A program made the translations under genes and the position numbers. The notes beneath the pieces were generated by a model. It did no database searches, was not told where the DNA came from, and saw nothing but the letters and a program-made list of their open reading frames with translations. A DNA stretch of 64,000 bases. It comes from Pseudomonas putida (lineage in GTDB: Bacteria > Pseudomonadota > Gammaproteobacteria > Pseudomonadales > Pseudomonadaceae). This document shows, piece after piece, positions 10,542 through 19,754 of this stretch. Where the stretch lies: contig NZ_JANHLK010000004.1 of the NCBI RefSeq assembly GCF_028682635.1, positions 186,001-250,000 on the forward strand, in the 5' to 3' direction. The first letter of the stretch is position 1. Every line of letters starts with the position of its first letter.

Positions 10542-10634
10542 ATCGCCAGCAGGCTGGCTCCCACAGGGGATCTTCTTTGTTGCACAAAATGTGCAATCAC
10601 CGAAGATCACTGTGGGAGCCAGCCTGCTGGCGAT
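10542..10634. repeat. REP pair, GTGGGAGCCAGCCTGCTGGCGA type
   Basis: Inverted REP copies TCGCCAGCAGGCTGGCTCCC and its complement. The roughly 40-base centre holds a further nested inverted repeat (GATCTTC and GAAGATC). Lies between garD and the AEC permease. Confidence 0.9.
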
Positions 10635-10650
10635 GAACGATAACGCGGTT

Positions 10651-12204
10651 TCAGGTAATCGGCGCCGGGTTGAACAAGGTGATGTCGTTATGCAGCTTGT
10701 GCTTTTCAGCCCAGGTCTGCTGCTTGCCGCTGGCCACATCCAGGTAGTAGTGGAACAACTCCCAGCCAAGCTCCTCAATGGACGCGCGCCCGGTGGCAAT
10801 GCGCCCGGCGTCGATGTCGATCAGGTCCGGCCAGCGCTGCGCCAGTTCGGTCCGGGTCGACACTTTCACCACCGGTGCCATGGCCAGTCCATAAGGCGTA
10901 CCGCGCCCCGTGGTGAACACATGCAGGTTCATCCCCGCCGCCAGTTGCAACGTACCGCAGACAAAGTCACTGGCCGGGGTCGCGCAGAAGATCAGGCCTT
11001 TTTCCTTGAACCGCTCGCCAGGGCCGAGAACACCCGTGATAGCACTGCTGCCGGACTTGACGATCGAACCCAGGGACTTCTCGACGATGTTCGACAACCC
11101 GCCCTTCTTGTTACCCGGCGTGGTGTTGGCGCTGCGGTCCGCCTCACCCTTGGCCAGATAACGGTCGTACCAATCCATTTCCCGCACCAGTTCCTGCGCG
11201 ACGTCCTCGGTTTTCGCGCGGGAGGTCAGCAGGTAGATCGCGTCGCGCACTTCGGTCACTTCGGAGAACATCACCGTCGCACCGGCACGCAGCAACAGGT
11301 CCGAGGCATAACCCAGGGCCGGGTTGGCAGTGATCCCGGAAAACGCATCACTGCCGCCACACTGCATGCCGAGGATCAGCTCCGACGCCGGCACGGTTTC
11401 CCGGCGGCGCTGGTCGAGTTTCTTCAGGCGGATTTCAGCCAGCTCCATGATCTGCTCGATCATCTCGGTAAAACCGTGGCTGGAATCCTGCAGGCGATAC
11501 AGCCACGGCTCGCTTAGATCCACCGAGGCATCGCCCTCGTGCATCACCTGCCCAGCCTGCAATTTCTCGCAGCCCAGGCTGATCACCAGGGCTTCGCCGC
11601 CCAGGTTCGGGTTGCGCGCCAGGTTGCGCACGGTGCGGATCGGGATGTACGCGTCGGTGGCGGTGATTGCCACCCCACAGCCGTAGCTGTGGGTCAGCGC
11701 CACCACGTCATCGACGTGCGGGTACTTGGGCAGCAACTCGTCCTTGATGCGCTTGACCGCATGATCCAGCACACCCGTCACGCACTGCACCGTGGTGGTG
11801 ATACCCAGGATGTTGCGCGTGCCGACCGTACCGTCGGCGTTGCGATAACCCTCGAACGTATAACCTTCCAGCGGTGCCTGCGCGGCCGGCACTTCGGTGG
11901 ACAGCGGCAGGCTGTCCAGCGGCGGCGCAGTCGGCATGCGCAGTTGATCTTCCTTGACCCAACTGCCACGGGGAATCGGCTGCAGGGCGTAGCCGATGAC
12001 CTGGCCGTAGCGAATCACCTGGCCACCCTCGGGAATGTCTTCAAGGGTGACCTTGTGGCTCTGTGGCACGAAGTCCACGGTGACCAGGCCATCCGGGAAC
12101 TCGGTACCGGCCGGTACACCCTGGTCATTGACCACGATCACCACGTTGTCCCGCTCGTGCAGGCGGATGTAACGCGGCGAGTCGGAATGTTCAATCAACT
12201 GCAT
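10651..12204 (-). CDS. garD: Galactarate dehydratase
   Basis: A 517-residue iron-dependent dehydratase of the UxaA/GarD family that turns D-galactarate into 5-dehydro-4-deoxy-D-glucarate. The N-terminal SAF-like domain (about residues 1-90) has PRGSWV; the catalytic part has [25 protein letters not shown] and [11 protein letters not shown], followed by [18 protein letters not shown]. Residue patterns match E. coli GarD closely from memory. It is the last gene of the minus-strand galactarate set, 11 bases after the MFS permease gene. Confidence 0.95.
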   Translation of the reverse strand: MQLIEHSDSPRYIRLHERDNVVIVVNDQGVPAGTEFPDGLVTVDFVPQSHKVTLEDIPEGGQVIRYGQVIGYALQPIPRGSWVKEDQLRMPTAPPLDSLPLSTEVPAAQAPLEGYTFEGYRNADGTVGTRNILGITTTVQCVTGVLDHAVKRIKDELLPKYPHVDDVVALTHSYGCGVAITATDAYIPIRTVRNLARNPNLGGEALVISLGCEKLQAGQVMHEGDASVDLSEPWLYRLQDSSHGFTEMIEQIMELAEIRLKKLDQRRRETVPASELILGMQCGGSDAFSGITANPALGYASDLLLRAGATVMFSEVTEVRDAIYLLTSRAKTEDVAQELVREMDWYDRYLAKGEADRSANTTPGNKKGGLSNIVEKSLGSIVKSGSSAITGVLGPGERFKEKGLIFCATPASDFVCGTLQLAAGMNLHVFTTGRGTPYGLAMAPVVKVSTRTELAQRWPDLIDIDAGRIATGRASIEELGWELFHYYLDVASGKQQTWAEKHKLHNDITLFNPAPIT

Positions 12205-12215
12205 GACGCCGCTCC

Positions 12216-13586
12216 TCAGGAATGCGCTTGAGACAATTTACCGGATGCTTCAGGACCGTTTACCGGCGGCTCCTTGAGCACCACTCGCTTGATCGGACCG
12301 ACGATGACCAGATAGCTGAACACCGCGACCAGTGCGTTGCAACCGACAAACACCAACGCCCACTTGAACGAACCGGTGGAGCTGATGATGTAACCGATGA
12401 CGATTGGCGTGGTGATCGAGGCCAGGTTACCGAAGGTGTTGAACAGGCCACCGCTCAAACCGGCGATCTGCTTCGGTGAAGTATCGGACACCACGGCCCA
12501 ACCCAATGCACCCACGCCTTTGCCGAAGAACGCCAGGGCCATGAAGCCCACGACCATCCATTCAACGTCCACGTAGTTGCAGGCGACGATGCTGCTGGAC
12601 ACCAGCAGGCCGGCGATGATCGGCGCCTTGCGGGCGAAGGTCAGGGAATGGCCCTTGCGCAGCAGATAGTCGGAAATCACCCCGCCGAGCACACCGCCGA
12701 TGAAGCCGCAGATCGCCGGCAACGAGGCGATGAAACCAGCCTTGAGGATGGTCATGCCGCGCTCCTGCACCAGGTACACCGGGAACCAGGTCAGGAAGAA
12801 GTAGGTGATGCCGTTGATGCAGTATTGGCCCAGGTACACGCCGAGCATCATGCGGTTGGTCAGCAGTTGGCGGATGTAGTCCCACTTCGGGCCGTCAGTC
12901 TTCTTGCCTTTGCCCTTGTCCTGGTCCATGTCGACCATGCCGCCGTTGTCGGCGATGTGCTTGAACTCGGCATCATTGATCATCGGGTGCTGGCGTGGGC
13001 TGTAGATCACTTTCAGCCAGATGCCCGAAAAGATGATGCCGATCACGCCCATGACGATGAACACGTGCTGCCAGCCGAAGCTGTAGACGATCCAGCCCAT
13101 CAGTGGCGCGAACAACACGGTGGCGAAGTATTGCGCCGAGTTGAAGATTGCCGAAGCGGTGCCGCGTTCAGCCGTCGGGAACCAGGCCGCGACGATGCGT
13201 GCGTTGCCGGGGAAGGATGGCGCTTCGGCCAGGCCCACCAGGAAGCGCAGCATGAACAGCGCAACCACCGCCGTGGACATGCCGAACTCGCCGACATACC
13301 CCTGCAACACGGTGAACAGCGACCAGGTGAAGATGCTCAAGGCATAGATTTTTTTCGAACCGAAACGGTCCAGCAGCCAGCCACCGGGAATTTGCCCGGC
13401 CACGTAGGCCCAACCGAATGCGGAGAAGATGTAGCCGAGGGTGACTGCGTCGATGCCGAGGTCTTTCTGCAGGCTGGAGCCGGCGATGGCGATTGTGGCG
13501 CGGTCGGCGTAGTTGATCGTGGTCACCAGAAACAGCATGAGCAGGATCAGATAGCGGACGTGAGTCGGCTTCTTGGTCGATTGCAT
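12216..13586 (-). CDS. MFS hexarate (glucarate/galactarate) transporter
   Basis: A 456-residue major facilitator of the anion:cation symporter group, like GudP/GarP. The signatures are [19 protein letters not shown] in helix 1, [20 protein letters not shown] in helices 2-3, and [21 protein letters not shown], all typical of hexarate and hexonate permeases. I chose the ATG at 13586 because GGGAG lies nine bases upstream; the longer GTG start at 13637 lacks a ribosome site. Its place between garD and the dehydrogenase gene points to galactarate and/or glucarate import. Confidence 0.93.
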   Translation of the reverse strand: MQSTKKPTHVRYLILLMLFLVTTINYADRATIAIAGSSLQKDLGIDAVTLGYIFSAFGWAYVAGQIPGGWLLDRFGSKKIYALSIFTWSLFTVLQGYVGEFGMSTAVVALFMLRFLVGLAEAPSFPGNARIVAAWFPTAERGTASAIFNSAQYFATVLFAPLMGWIVYSFGWQHVFIVMGVIGIIFSGIWLKVIYSPRQHPMINDAEFKHIADNGGMVDMDQDKGKGKKTDGPKWDYIRQLLTNRMMLGVYLGQYCINGITYFFLTWFPVYLVQERGMTILKAGFIASLPAICGFIGGVLGGVISDYLLRKGHSLTFARKAPIIAGLLVSSSIVACNYVDVEWMVVGFMALAFFGKGVGALGWAVVSDTSPKQIAGLSGGLFNTFGNLASITTPIVIGYIISSTGSFKWALVFVGCNALVAVFSYLVIVGPIKRVVLKEPPVNGPEASGKLSQAHS

Positions 13587-13637
13587 GTAGATGTACTCCC
13601 ACTGATTATTTTTATGCGGGGTGAATCTTTGGTTCAC

Positions 13638-13723
13638 CCTGTAGGAGCTGACGAGTGAAACGAGGCTGCGATCTTTTGATCTTTAAAAGCAAAGATCGCA
13701 GCCTGCGGTAGCTCCTACAGGGG
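13638..13723. repeat. REP pair, GTAGGAGCTGC...GATCTTTTGATC type
   Basis: Outer arms CCTGTAGGAGCT and AGCTCCTACAGG, inner arms GCTGCGATCTTT and AAAGATCGCAGC. It lies between the dehydrogenase and MFS genes inside the galactarate set, so it is probably transcribed. Confidence 0.88.
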
Positions 13724-13735
13724 TATTGCGGTGTA

Positions 13736-15181
13736 TCAGGAGCCGACGTAGGACGTTTTTACGACCGTGTAGAACTCTTGCGCATAGCGACCTTGCTCAC
13801 GTGATCCATAGGATGAACCTTTACGCCCACCGAACGGAACGTGGTAATCCACGCCGGCGGTCGGCAGGTTGACCATCACCATCCCGGCCTGGGAGTGGCG
13901 CTTGAAGTGGTTGGCGTATTTCAACGAAGTCGTGGCGATGCCCGCGGACAAGCCGAATTCGGTGTCGTTGGCCATGGCCAGTGCGGCTTCGTAATCGGCC
14001 ACGCGAACGATGTTGGCCACCGGGCCGAAGATCTCTTCGCGGCTGATGCGCATCGACGCTTCACTGTCGGCAAACAGCGTTGGCGCGAGGAAGTAGCCCT
14101 CGGTGTCGCAGGTCACCAGACCACCGCCGCTGACCAGGCGCGCACCTTCGGACTGGCCGATGTCGATGTACTTCATGTCCTGTTCGAGCTGGGCTTGCGA
14201 GACCACCGGACCGATGTCGGTGCCGGCTTTCAACGCGTGGCCGACCTTGATCGACTTCATGCGCTCGGCCATGGCTTCGACGAACTGGTCGTGGATCCCG
14301 GCGGTGACGATAAAGCGGCTCGATGCCGTGCAACGCTGGCCGGTGGAGTAGAACGCGCTCTGCACCGACAGCTCGACCGCTTGCTTGAGGTCGGCGTCGT
14401 CGAGAATGATCTGCGGGTTCTTGCCGCCCATTTCCAGCTGTACTTTGGCCTGGCGCGACACGCAGCTGACGGCGATCTGCCGACCGACGCCCACGGAACC
14501 GGTGAAGCTGATGCCATCGACTTTAGGGCTGTGCACCAGTGCATCGCCAACCACACGACCGCTGCCCATCACCAGGTTGAACACACCGGCCGGGAAGCCC
14601 GCACGGGAGATGATTTCAGCCAGGGCCCAGGCACAACCCGGCACCAGGTCGGCAGGCTTGAGTACCACGCAGTTACCATAGGCCAGGGCCGGGGCGATTT
14701 TCCACGCCGGGATGGCAATCGGGAAGTTCCACGGGGTGATCAGACCGACCACGCCCAGGGCTTCGCGGGTGACTTCCACGTTGACGCCAGGACGCACTGA
14801 CGGCAGGTAGTCGCCGGACAGGCGCAGGCATTCACCGGCGAAGAACTTGAAGATGTTGCCGGCGCGGGTCACTTCGCCGATGGCTTCGGGCAGGGTCTTG
14901 CCCTCTTCCCGGGCCAGCAGGGTGCCGAGCTCTTCGCGACGGGCGAGGATTTCAGTGCCGACTTTATCCAGCGAGTCGTGACGCGCCTGGATACCGGACG
15001 TGGACCATGCCGGGAACGCGGCACGGGCAGCGTCGATGGCGGCGTTGACCTGGGCCAGGTCAGCCTTGGCGTAATCGCCGATGGCATCGGTCAGTTCGGA
15101 CGGGTTGATGTTGGCCGAGTAATCGCCACCGGCAACCCATTCGCCATTGATGTAGTTATCGAAACGCTTTGCATCTGCCAC
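13736..15181 (-). CDS. 2-Oxoglutarate semialdehyde dehydrogenase
   Basis: A 481-residue NAD(P)-dependent aldehyde dehydrogenase. Catalytic residues are Glu250 in LEMGGKNPQ and nucleophile Cys284 in STGQRCTASSRF; the cofactor loop is FTGSVGVGRQ, and WNFPIAIPAWKIAPAL is the conserved oxyanion region. ALDHs with this profile next to kdgD oxidise 2,5-dioxopentanoate to 2-oxoglutarate, the last step of galactarate and glucarate breakdown. The assignment to that aldehyde rests on the neighbours. kdgD lies 62 bases upstream across a perfect hairpin. Confidence 0.93.
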   Translation of the reverse strand: MADAKRFDNYINGEWVAGGDYSANINPSELTDAIGDYAKADLAQVNAAIDAARAAFPAWSTSGIQARHDSLDKVGTEILARREELGTLLAREEGKTLPEAIGEVTRAGNIFKFFAGECLRLSGDYLPSVRPGVNVEVTREALGVVGLITPWNFPIAIPAWKIAPALAYGNCVVLKPADLVPGCAWALAEIISRAGFPAGVFNLVMGSGRVVGDALVHSPKVDGISFTGSVGVGRQIAVSCVSRQAKVQLEMGGKNPQIILDDADLKQAVELSVQSAFYSTGQRCTASSRFIVTAGIHDQFVEAMAERMKSIKVGHALKAGTDIGPVVSQAQLEQDMKYIDIGQSEGARLVSGGGLVTCDTEGYFLAPTLFADSEASMRISREEIFGPVANIVRVADYEAALAMANDTEFGLSAGIATTSLKYANHFKRHSQAGMVMVNLPTAGVDYHVPFGGRKGSSYGSREQGRYAQEFYTVVKTSYVGS

Positions 15182-15201
15182 TTTAAGATCTCCTCACGCA
15201 A

Positions 15202-15227
15202 AAGGCCGCTGATCGCTCAGCGGCCTT
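15202..15227 (-). terminator. Intercistronic hairpin between kdgD and the dehydrogenase gene
   Basis: A perfect 11-base stem (AAGGCCGCTGA) with a four-base loop. Read on the minus strand only a short T run follows, so it may be a partial terminator or processing site that lowers expression of the genes after kdgD. Confidence 0.55.
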
Positions 15228-15242
15228 ACTAAATCGGATGTA

Positions 15243-16154
15243 TTACTGCGCACCCTGCTTGTCGATCAGCGCGGCGAGCATTTCGTACTCTTCGCCGGTC
15301 AGGTCGGTCAGCGGCGCACGCACAGGACCTGCGTCGTAGCCGGCAATTTTTGCCCCGGCCTTGACAATGCTCACTGCGTAACCGGCCTTGCGGTTACGGA
15401 TGTCCAGGTACGGCAGGAAGAAGTCATCGATGATCTTGCCGACGGTGGCGTGATCTTCGCGAGCGATCGCGTGGTAGAAATCCATCGCGGTTTTCGGGAT
15501 GAAGTTGAACACCGCCGAGGAGTAGACCGGCACGCCCAGCGCCTTGTAGGCCGCGGCATAGACTTCGGCGGTCGGCAGGCCACCCAGGTAGCTGAAGCGA
15601 TCACCGAGGCGGCGACGGATCGACACCATCAACTCGATATCACCCAGGCCATCCTTGTAGCCGATCAGGTTCGGGCAGCGCTCGGCCAGACGTTCCAGCA
15701 GGGGCGCGTTCAGGCGGCAGACGTTACGGTTGTAGACCACCACGCCGATGTTGACCGACTTGCACACGGCTTCAACGTGGGCGGCAACGCCGTCCTGGCT
15801 GGCTTCGGTCAGGTAGTGCGGCAGCAGCAACAGGCCTTTGGCGCCAAGACGCTCGGCTTCCTGTGCGTACTCGATAGCCTGGCGGGTCGAACCGCCGACG
15901 CCGGCGAGGATTGGCACGCTGGTGGCGCAGGTGTCGACGGCAGTCTTGATGATTTCCGAATATTCGCTGGCCGCCAGGGAGAAGAACTCACCGGTGCCGC
16001 CTGCGGCGAACAGAGCCGAGGCGCCGTATGGGGCCAGCCATTCCAGACGCTTGATGTAGCCAGCGCGGTTGAAATCGCCCTGGGCATTGAAATCGGTGAC
16101 CGGGAAAGACAGCAGACCGGAAGAGAGGATGGACTTCAGTTCTTGTGGATTCAT
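15243..16154 (-). CDS. kdgD: 5-Dehydro-4-deoxyglucarate dehydratase
   Basis: A 303-residue (beta/alpha)8 enzyme of the DHDPS/NAL superfamily that dehydrates and decarboxylates 5-dehydro-4-deoxyglucarate to 2,5-dioxopentanoate. Visible active-site residues are Schiff-base Lys167 in [10 protein letters not shown], Tyr141 in VVVYNRN and the carboxylate-binding AGGTGEF near residue 51. First structural gene of the galactarate set, with a 24-bp operator-like palindrome about 60 bases upstream. Confidence 0.95.
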   Translation of the reverse strand: MNPQELKSILSSGLLSFPVTDFNAQGDFNRAGYIKRLEWLAPYGASALFAAGGTGEFFSLAASEYSEIIKTAVDTCATSVPILAGVGGSTRQAIEYAQEAERLGAKGLLLLPHYLTEASQDGVAAHVEAVCKSVNIGVVVYNRNVCRLNAPLLERLAERCPNLIGYKDGLGDIELMVSIRRRLGDRFSYLGGLPTAEVYAAAYKALGVPVYSSAVFNFIPKTAMDFYHAIAREDHATVGKIIDDFFLPYLDIRNRKAGYAVSIVKAGAKIAGYDAGPVRAPLTDLTGEEYEMLAALIDKQGAQ

Positions 16155-16212
16155 TATTCGAACACCCTGGGTAGCGACGTTTGTGTGTGAGAAAACCGTT
16201 CAGCCTGCGCCG

Positions 16213-16236
16213 AAGTTGTAGGTCATCGTACAACTT
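16213..16236. promoter_or_regulatory. Candidate operator for the FadR-type regulator, upstream of kdgD
   Basis: Perfect inverted repeat AAGTTGTA-N8-TACAACTT, 59-82 bases upstream of the kdgD start. On the minus strand it contains GTTGTACGATGACC, which matches 13 of 14 bases of a site just before the regulator gene (17342-17355). Shape and place fit an operator of the neighbouring GntR-family protein; binding is inferred. Confidence 0.6.
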
Positions 16237-16239
16237 AAA

Positions 16240-16535
16240 AAATAACCGTCAACTGCATTTCATCGCCAGGGGTGAAAATTGTTCGACAAGAAGAGCGCAA
16301 GCTCAGTTTTTCAAAGGCTTGCAGCGATAGGGAAAGCGGAGAGGAATGTGGCGTCTAGCGGGTTTGTAGGAGATACGTTGTCGGAAGATTAGCCCAAACA
16401 ACCGAGAGATCTATGGGATGGCCGCTGGCCCTATCGCCAGCAGGCTAGCTCCCACATTGGAACGCGTACTCCTGTGGGAGCCAGCCTGCTGGCGATAGCG
16501 ATAACCCAGACGATGGATGACACGAGGTAGATCGC
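16240..16535. other. Non-coding stretch between kdgD and its regulator gene
   Basis: About 300 bases with no supportable gene. Apart from the kdgD operator just before it and the REP pair at 16431-16498, I see nothing specific here. Confidence 0.6.
16431..16498. repeat. REP pair, GTGGGAGCCAGCCTGCTGGCGATAG type
   Basis: Inverted arms CTATCGCCAGCAGGCTAGCT and the complement with one mismatch, with a short centre of about 20 bases. Sits just downstream of the FadR-type regulator gene. Confidence 0.88.
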
Positions 16536-17285
16536 TTACCCGCGCTGCGCCTCAGCCTCTTCATGGGCATGACGCAACCGCTCGCGGCTGTTGGTCAGGT
16601 GCAGGCGCATGGCGGCGCGCGCCGCGTCGGAGTCCTGGCGGGCGATGGCGTCGTAGATCTCTTCGTGCTCGCGGCTCAGGCGATTCATGTAGTGCTGCTG
16701 ATCGTCATGGGCCAGGCGCGCGGAGTTCAGGCGGGTACGCGGAATGATGCTGGTACCCAAGTGGGTCATGATGTCGGTGAAGTAGCGGTTGCCGGTTGCC
16801 AGGGCAATCTGCAGGTGGAACTGGAAGTCCGAGGCCACGGCATCGCTGGCGTGGGAAACACTTTCGTTCAGCGCATCCAGTGCCGCGCGCATCAGCGCCA
16901 ACTGCTCGGGGCTGCGGCGTTGCGCGGCGAGGCCGGCGGATTCCACTTCAAGGCTGATGCGCAGTTCCAGAATCGCCAGCACGTCACGCAGGGTGACCAC
17001 AGTCGCCGGGTCGATGCGAAAACCGCTCGGGCTCGGGGTGTCGAGCACGAAGGTGCCTATGCCGTGACGGGTTTCCACCTGCCCCGCCGCCTGCAAACGG
17101 GAAATCGCTTCACGCACCACGGTGCGGCTGACGCCATGGGCATCCATGATCGCCGACTCGGTGGGCAACTTGTCGCCACGCTTGAGGTGACCGTCGCGGA
17201 TCTGCTCGGACAGCACCGTCACCAGTTCCTGAGCGAGGCTGCGGCGCTTGCGAGGGAGGCGTGGTGCGGCGTTCGGGTTTTCCAT
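16536..17285 (-). CDS. GntR/FadR-family regulator, probable galactarate regulator
   Basis: A 249-residue regulator with an N-terminal winged helix (RSLAQELVTVLSEQIRDG, LPTESAIMDAHGVSRTVVREA) and a C-terminal all-helical FCD effector domain (about residues 90-230, with LRISLEVESAGLAAQR and FHLQIALATGNRYF). This subfamily often controls sugar-acid genes. Position upstream of kdgD and a shared DNA motif suggest it governs the galactarate set and itself. Start chosen at MENPNAAPR; an ATG three codons earlier (17294) is possible. Confidence 0.88.
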   Translation of the reverse strand: MENPNAAPRLPRKRRSLAQELVTVLSEQIRDGHLKRGDKLPTESAIMDAHGVSRTVVREAISRLQAAGQVETRHGIGTFVLDTPSPSGFRIDPATVVTLRDVLAILELRISLEVESAGLAAQRRSPEQLALMRAALDALNESVSHASDAVASDFQFHLQIALATGNRYFTDIMTHLGTSIIPRTRLNSARLAHDDQQHYMNRLSREHEEIYDAIARQDSDAARAAMRLHLTNSRERLRHAHEEAEAQRG

Positions 17286-17341
17286 GGTGAACATCTGTCT
17301 CGAAAAATTCGGCTGCTGAAACCGCATCATAGCGCAACGCG

Positions 17342-17355
17342 GTTGTACGATCACC
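17342..17355. promoter_or_regulatory. Possible autoregulatory site of the FadR-type regulator
   Basis: GTTGTACGATCACC lies 57-70 bases upstream of the regulator's start and matches the kdgD palindrome at 13 of 14 positions. The second half-site is not conserved here. It overlaps the junction with the upstream ABC transporter gene. Confidence 0.45.
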
Positions 17356-17357
17356 CA

Positions 17358-19085
17358 TCAGGCGGTCACGGTCTGGTCCACCAAATGCCCGTTCTCGATA
17401 CGAACGTGCCGTGGGTGGAAACGCTTGAGGCTGCTGCGATGGCCGACGCTGACGATACTCAGGCCCGGCAACTCATCGATCAGTGCCTGGTACAGCGACG
17501 CCTCGTCTTCTTCATCCATCGCCGAAGTCGCTTCGTCCATGTACAGCCATTGCGGTGCATAAAGCAGTGCACGGGCGAAGGCCAGGCGTTGCTGCTCGCC
17601 CGGCGACAGCATGCGCTGCCAGTGATTGGCTTCGTCGAGTCGCGCCACCAGATGCGGCAAACGGCAGGTTTCCAGAACGTGCACGTAGCGCTCGTTGGGG
17701 TAGGTATCGCCGGCCTGTGGATAACTCAGCGCTTCGCGCAGCGTGCCAATCGGCAAGTAAGGCTTTTGCGGCAGGAACAGATAGCGCGCCGACGGCAAGC
17801 GAATACTGCCGTGCCCCGATGGCCACAGGTGCCCCATCGCCCGCAGCAAGGTCGACTTGCCGCTGCCGGAACGACCGCTGAGCATGACGCGCTCACCCTC
17901 CTCCACGGTCATGTCGGCACTGGTCAACAGGTGGCGACCGTCGGCCAGGTCGAGGCCGAGGTTGTGCACCTTCAAGGCCGAGCCCGCGTTCTGCACGTCA
18001 ATGGCTGGCGCTCGTTGCTCGTTGTCGGTCATGGCCTGACGGAAGCTGAGCAGACGATCGCAGGTGGCGCGCCATGAGGCGAGGCTCTGGTACGCGGTGA
18101 TGAACCAACTGAAGCTGTCCTGGACATTGCCGAACGCCGAGCTGATCTGCATCAGCTCACCCAGTTCGATCTTGCCGGAGAGATAACGTGGCGCGGCCAC
18201 CATGAACGGGAAGATGATGGCGGCCTGCTCGTAGCCCGAAGTGAAGAAGGTCAGGCGCTTGGACACCTTCATGATGTCCCAGAAGTTGTGCCAGACCATC
18301 GAGAAACGCTGGGTCAGGCGGCGGTTCTCATTGGGCTCGCCGTTGTACAGCGCGATGCTTTCGGCATTTTCGCGAATCCGCACCATGGAGAAACGCAGGT
18401 CGGCTTCGAAGCGTTGTTGCCGGTTGTTCAGGCCGATCAGGCGGCGACCGATCAAATGCGTCAGCCAGCTACCCACCACGGCGTAGACCAGTACGCACCA
18501 GAACATGTAGCCGGGAATGGTCACCCCGAATACCTCGATGCTCCCTGACACACCCCAGAGGATGATCGAGAACGACACCAGGCTGACGACATTGCGCAAC
18601 AGTCCGACGCCCAGGCTCAAGGTGTCGGAGGTGAAATTGTTGAGGTCTTCGGAAATGCGCTGGTCCGGGTTATCGGTGTAGCCGCCCTGCTCCAGCTGGT
18701 AGTAATTCTTGTTGCCCAGCCAGCGGGCGAAATGCTTTTCGGTGAGCCAGGCCCGCCAGCGAATCGTCAGCATCTGCGTCAGGTAGAGCCGGTACACCGC
18801 ACCGACGATCGCCACCGCCGCAATCGCGCAGAAATACAGGATCAGTCGCCAGAACGCTTCCTCGTCCTTTTGCTGCAGGGCGTTGTAGAAATCCTTGTAC
18901 CAGGTGTTGAACCACACCGAGATGCCCACGCTCATCAGCGACAACGCAATCACGGCGATCAGCAATGTCCAGGCCTTGACCTTTTCTTCGCTCTGCCAGT
19001 AAGGCGTGATCATCGCCCAGACTTTTCGAAAAAACTGCCCGCGCACAGCATCATTGACCGCGGAATATTCAGCGTTCTGATTCAT
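17358..19085 (-). CDS. SbmA/YddA-type ABC transporter (fused permease and ATPase)
   Basis: A 575-residue half-transporter. Residues 1-~340 are an ABC_membrane_2/SbmA-BacA-like domain with NTWYKDFYNALQQKDEEAFW and DNPDQRISEDLNNFT. Residues ~370-575 are the ATPase with Walker A GRSGSGKST, signature LSPGEQQR and Walker B WLYMDEATSAMD. Related proteins (E. coli YddA, mycobacterial BacA) move peptides or vitamin B12-like cargo; the substrate and even the direction are open here. A 24-bp palindrome lies just upstream. Confidence 0.9.
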   Translation of the reverse strand: MNQNAEYSAVNDAVRGQFFRKVWAMITPYWQSEEKVKAWTLLIAVIALSLMSVGISVWFNTWYKDFYNALQQKDEEAFWRLILYFCAIAAVAIVGAVYRLYLTQMLTIRWRAWLTEKHFARWLGNKNYYQLEQGGYTDNPDQRISEDLNNFTSDTLSLGVGLLRNVVSLVSFSIILWGVSGSIEVFGVTIPGYMFWCVLVYAVVGSWLTHLIGRRLIGLNNRQQRFEADLRFSMVRIRENAESIALYNGEPNENRRLTQRFSMVWHNFWDIMKVSKRLTFFTSGYEQAAIIFPFMVAAPRYLSGKIELGELMQISSAFGNVQDSFSWFITAYQSLASWRATCDRLLSFRQAMTDNEQRAPAIDVQNAGSALKVHNLGLDLADGRHLLTSADMTVEEGERVMLSGRSGSGKSTLLRAMGHLWPSGHGSIRLPSARYLFLPQKPYLPIGTLREALSYPQAGDTYPNERYVHVLETCRLPHLVARLDEANHWQRMLSPGEQQRLAFARALLYAPQWLYMDEATSAMDEEDEASLYQALIDELPGLSIVSVGHRSSLKRFHPRHVRIENGHLVDQTVTA

Positions 19086-19117
19086 GGATAAGGCTCGATA
19101 AGAAAAAATACATGCAC

Positions 19118-19141
19118 GAACCGATCATAGATGATCGGTTC
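19118..19141. promoter_or_regulatory. Perfect 24-bp palindrome upstream of the YddA-like gene
   Basis: GAACCGATCAT pairs perfectly with ATGATCGGTTC around a two-base centre, 33-56 bases upstream of the ABC gene start. The tiny centre makes a dimeric repressor operator more likely than an RNA hairpin. It could also mark the 3' end of roxR transcripts, though no regulator gene adjoins it. Confidence 0.5.
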
Positions 19142-19169
19142 GGTTTGTCGCGAGGAGCGGCCCGCATTC

Positions 19170-19202
19170 GTTCAGCGTTGGTTCAGCGTTGGTTCAGCGT
19201 CG
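19170..19202. repeat. Three tandem copies of an 11-bp unit at the end of roxR
   Basis: GTTCAGCGTTG is repeated three times (last copy ends CG). The roxR stop codon (TGA, minus strand) lies in the copy nearest the gene, and the other two copies lie just beyond the coding region. Confidence 0.85.
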
Positions 19203-19754
19203 AACGGGACGCTTCTGCAGTTTGCGCTGCAGCGTGCGGCGGTGCATGCCCAGGGCGCGGGCGGTGGCGGAGATGTTGCCTTCGTGCTCGGTCAACACGC
19301 GCTGGATGTGTTCCCACTGCAGGCGGTCCACGGACATCGGGTTTTCCGGCACCAGGCTGTCGAGGTCGGCGTGTTCGGACAGCAGCGCCGCCAGCACGTC
19401 GTCGGCGTCGGCCGGCTTGCACAGGTAGTTGCAGGCGCCGCGCTTGATCGCCTCGACGGCCGTGGCGATGCTCGAATAACCGGTGAGGATCACCACGCGC
19501 ATTTCCGGGTCCATTTCCAGCAACTTGGGCAGCAGCACCAGGCCCGAGTCGCCATCCATTTTCAGGTCCAGCGCGGCATAGTCCGGCAGATCGGCCTGGG
19601 CGATGGTCAGCCCTTCTTCGGCGGAACCGGCGGTGCTGACGCGAAAGCCACGGCGGGCCATGGCGCGGGCCATCACCCGGGTAAAGGTCGCGTCGTCGTC
19701 GACCAGCAGCAAATGCGGCAGTTCTTCGCCTTCAACTTGGATTTCGTCACTCAT
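19194..19754 (-). CDS. roxR: Response regulator RoxR (RegA/PrrA/ActR family)
   Basis: A 186-residue response regulator. The receiver domain has acidic pocket DD (19-20) and phospho-acceptor Asp63 in ALDLKMDGDSG; the C-terminal Fis-type helix-turn-helix ends in ISATARALGMHRRTLQRKLQK. The family controls genes for terminal oxidases and redox balance; in Pseudomonas RoxR acts on the cyanide-insensitive oxidase and other respiration genes. The start MSDEIQVEG overlaps the end of roxS by eight bases, so the pair is translationally coupled. Confidence 0.95.
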   Translation of the reverse strand: MSDEIQVEGEELPHLLLVDDDATFTRVMARAMARRGFRVSTAGSAEEGLTIAQADLPDYAALDLKMDGDSGLVLLPKLLEMDPEMRVVILTGYSSIATAVEAIKRGACNYLCKPADADDVLAALLSEHADLDSLVPENPMSVDRLQWEHIQRVLTEHEGNISATARALGMHRRTLQRKLQKRPVRR

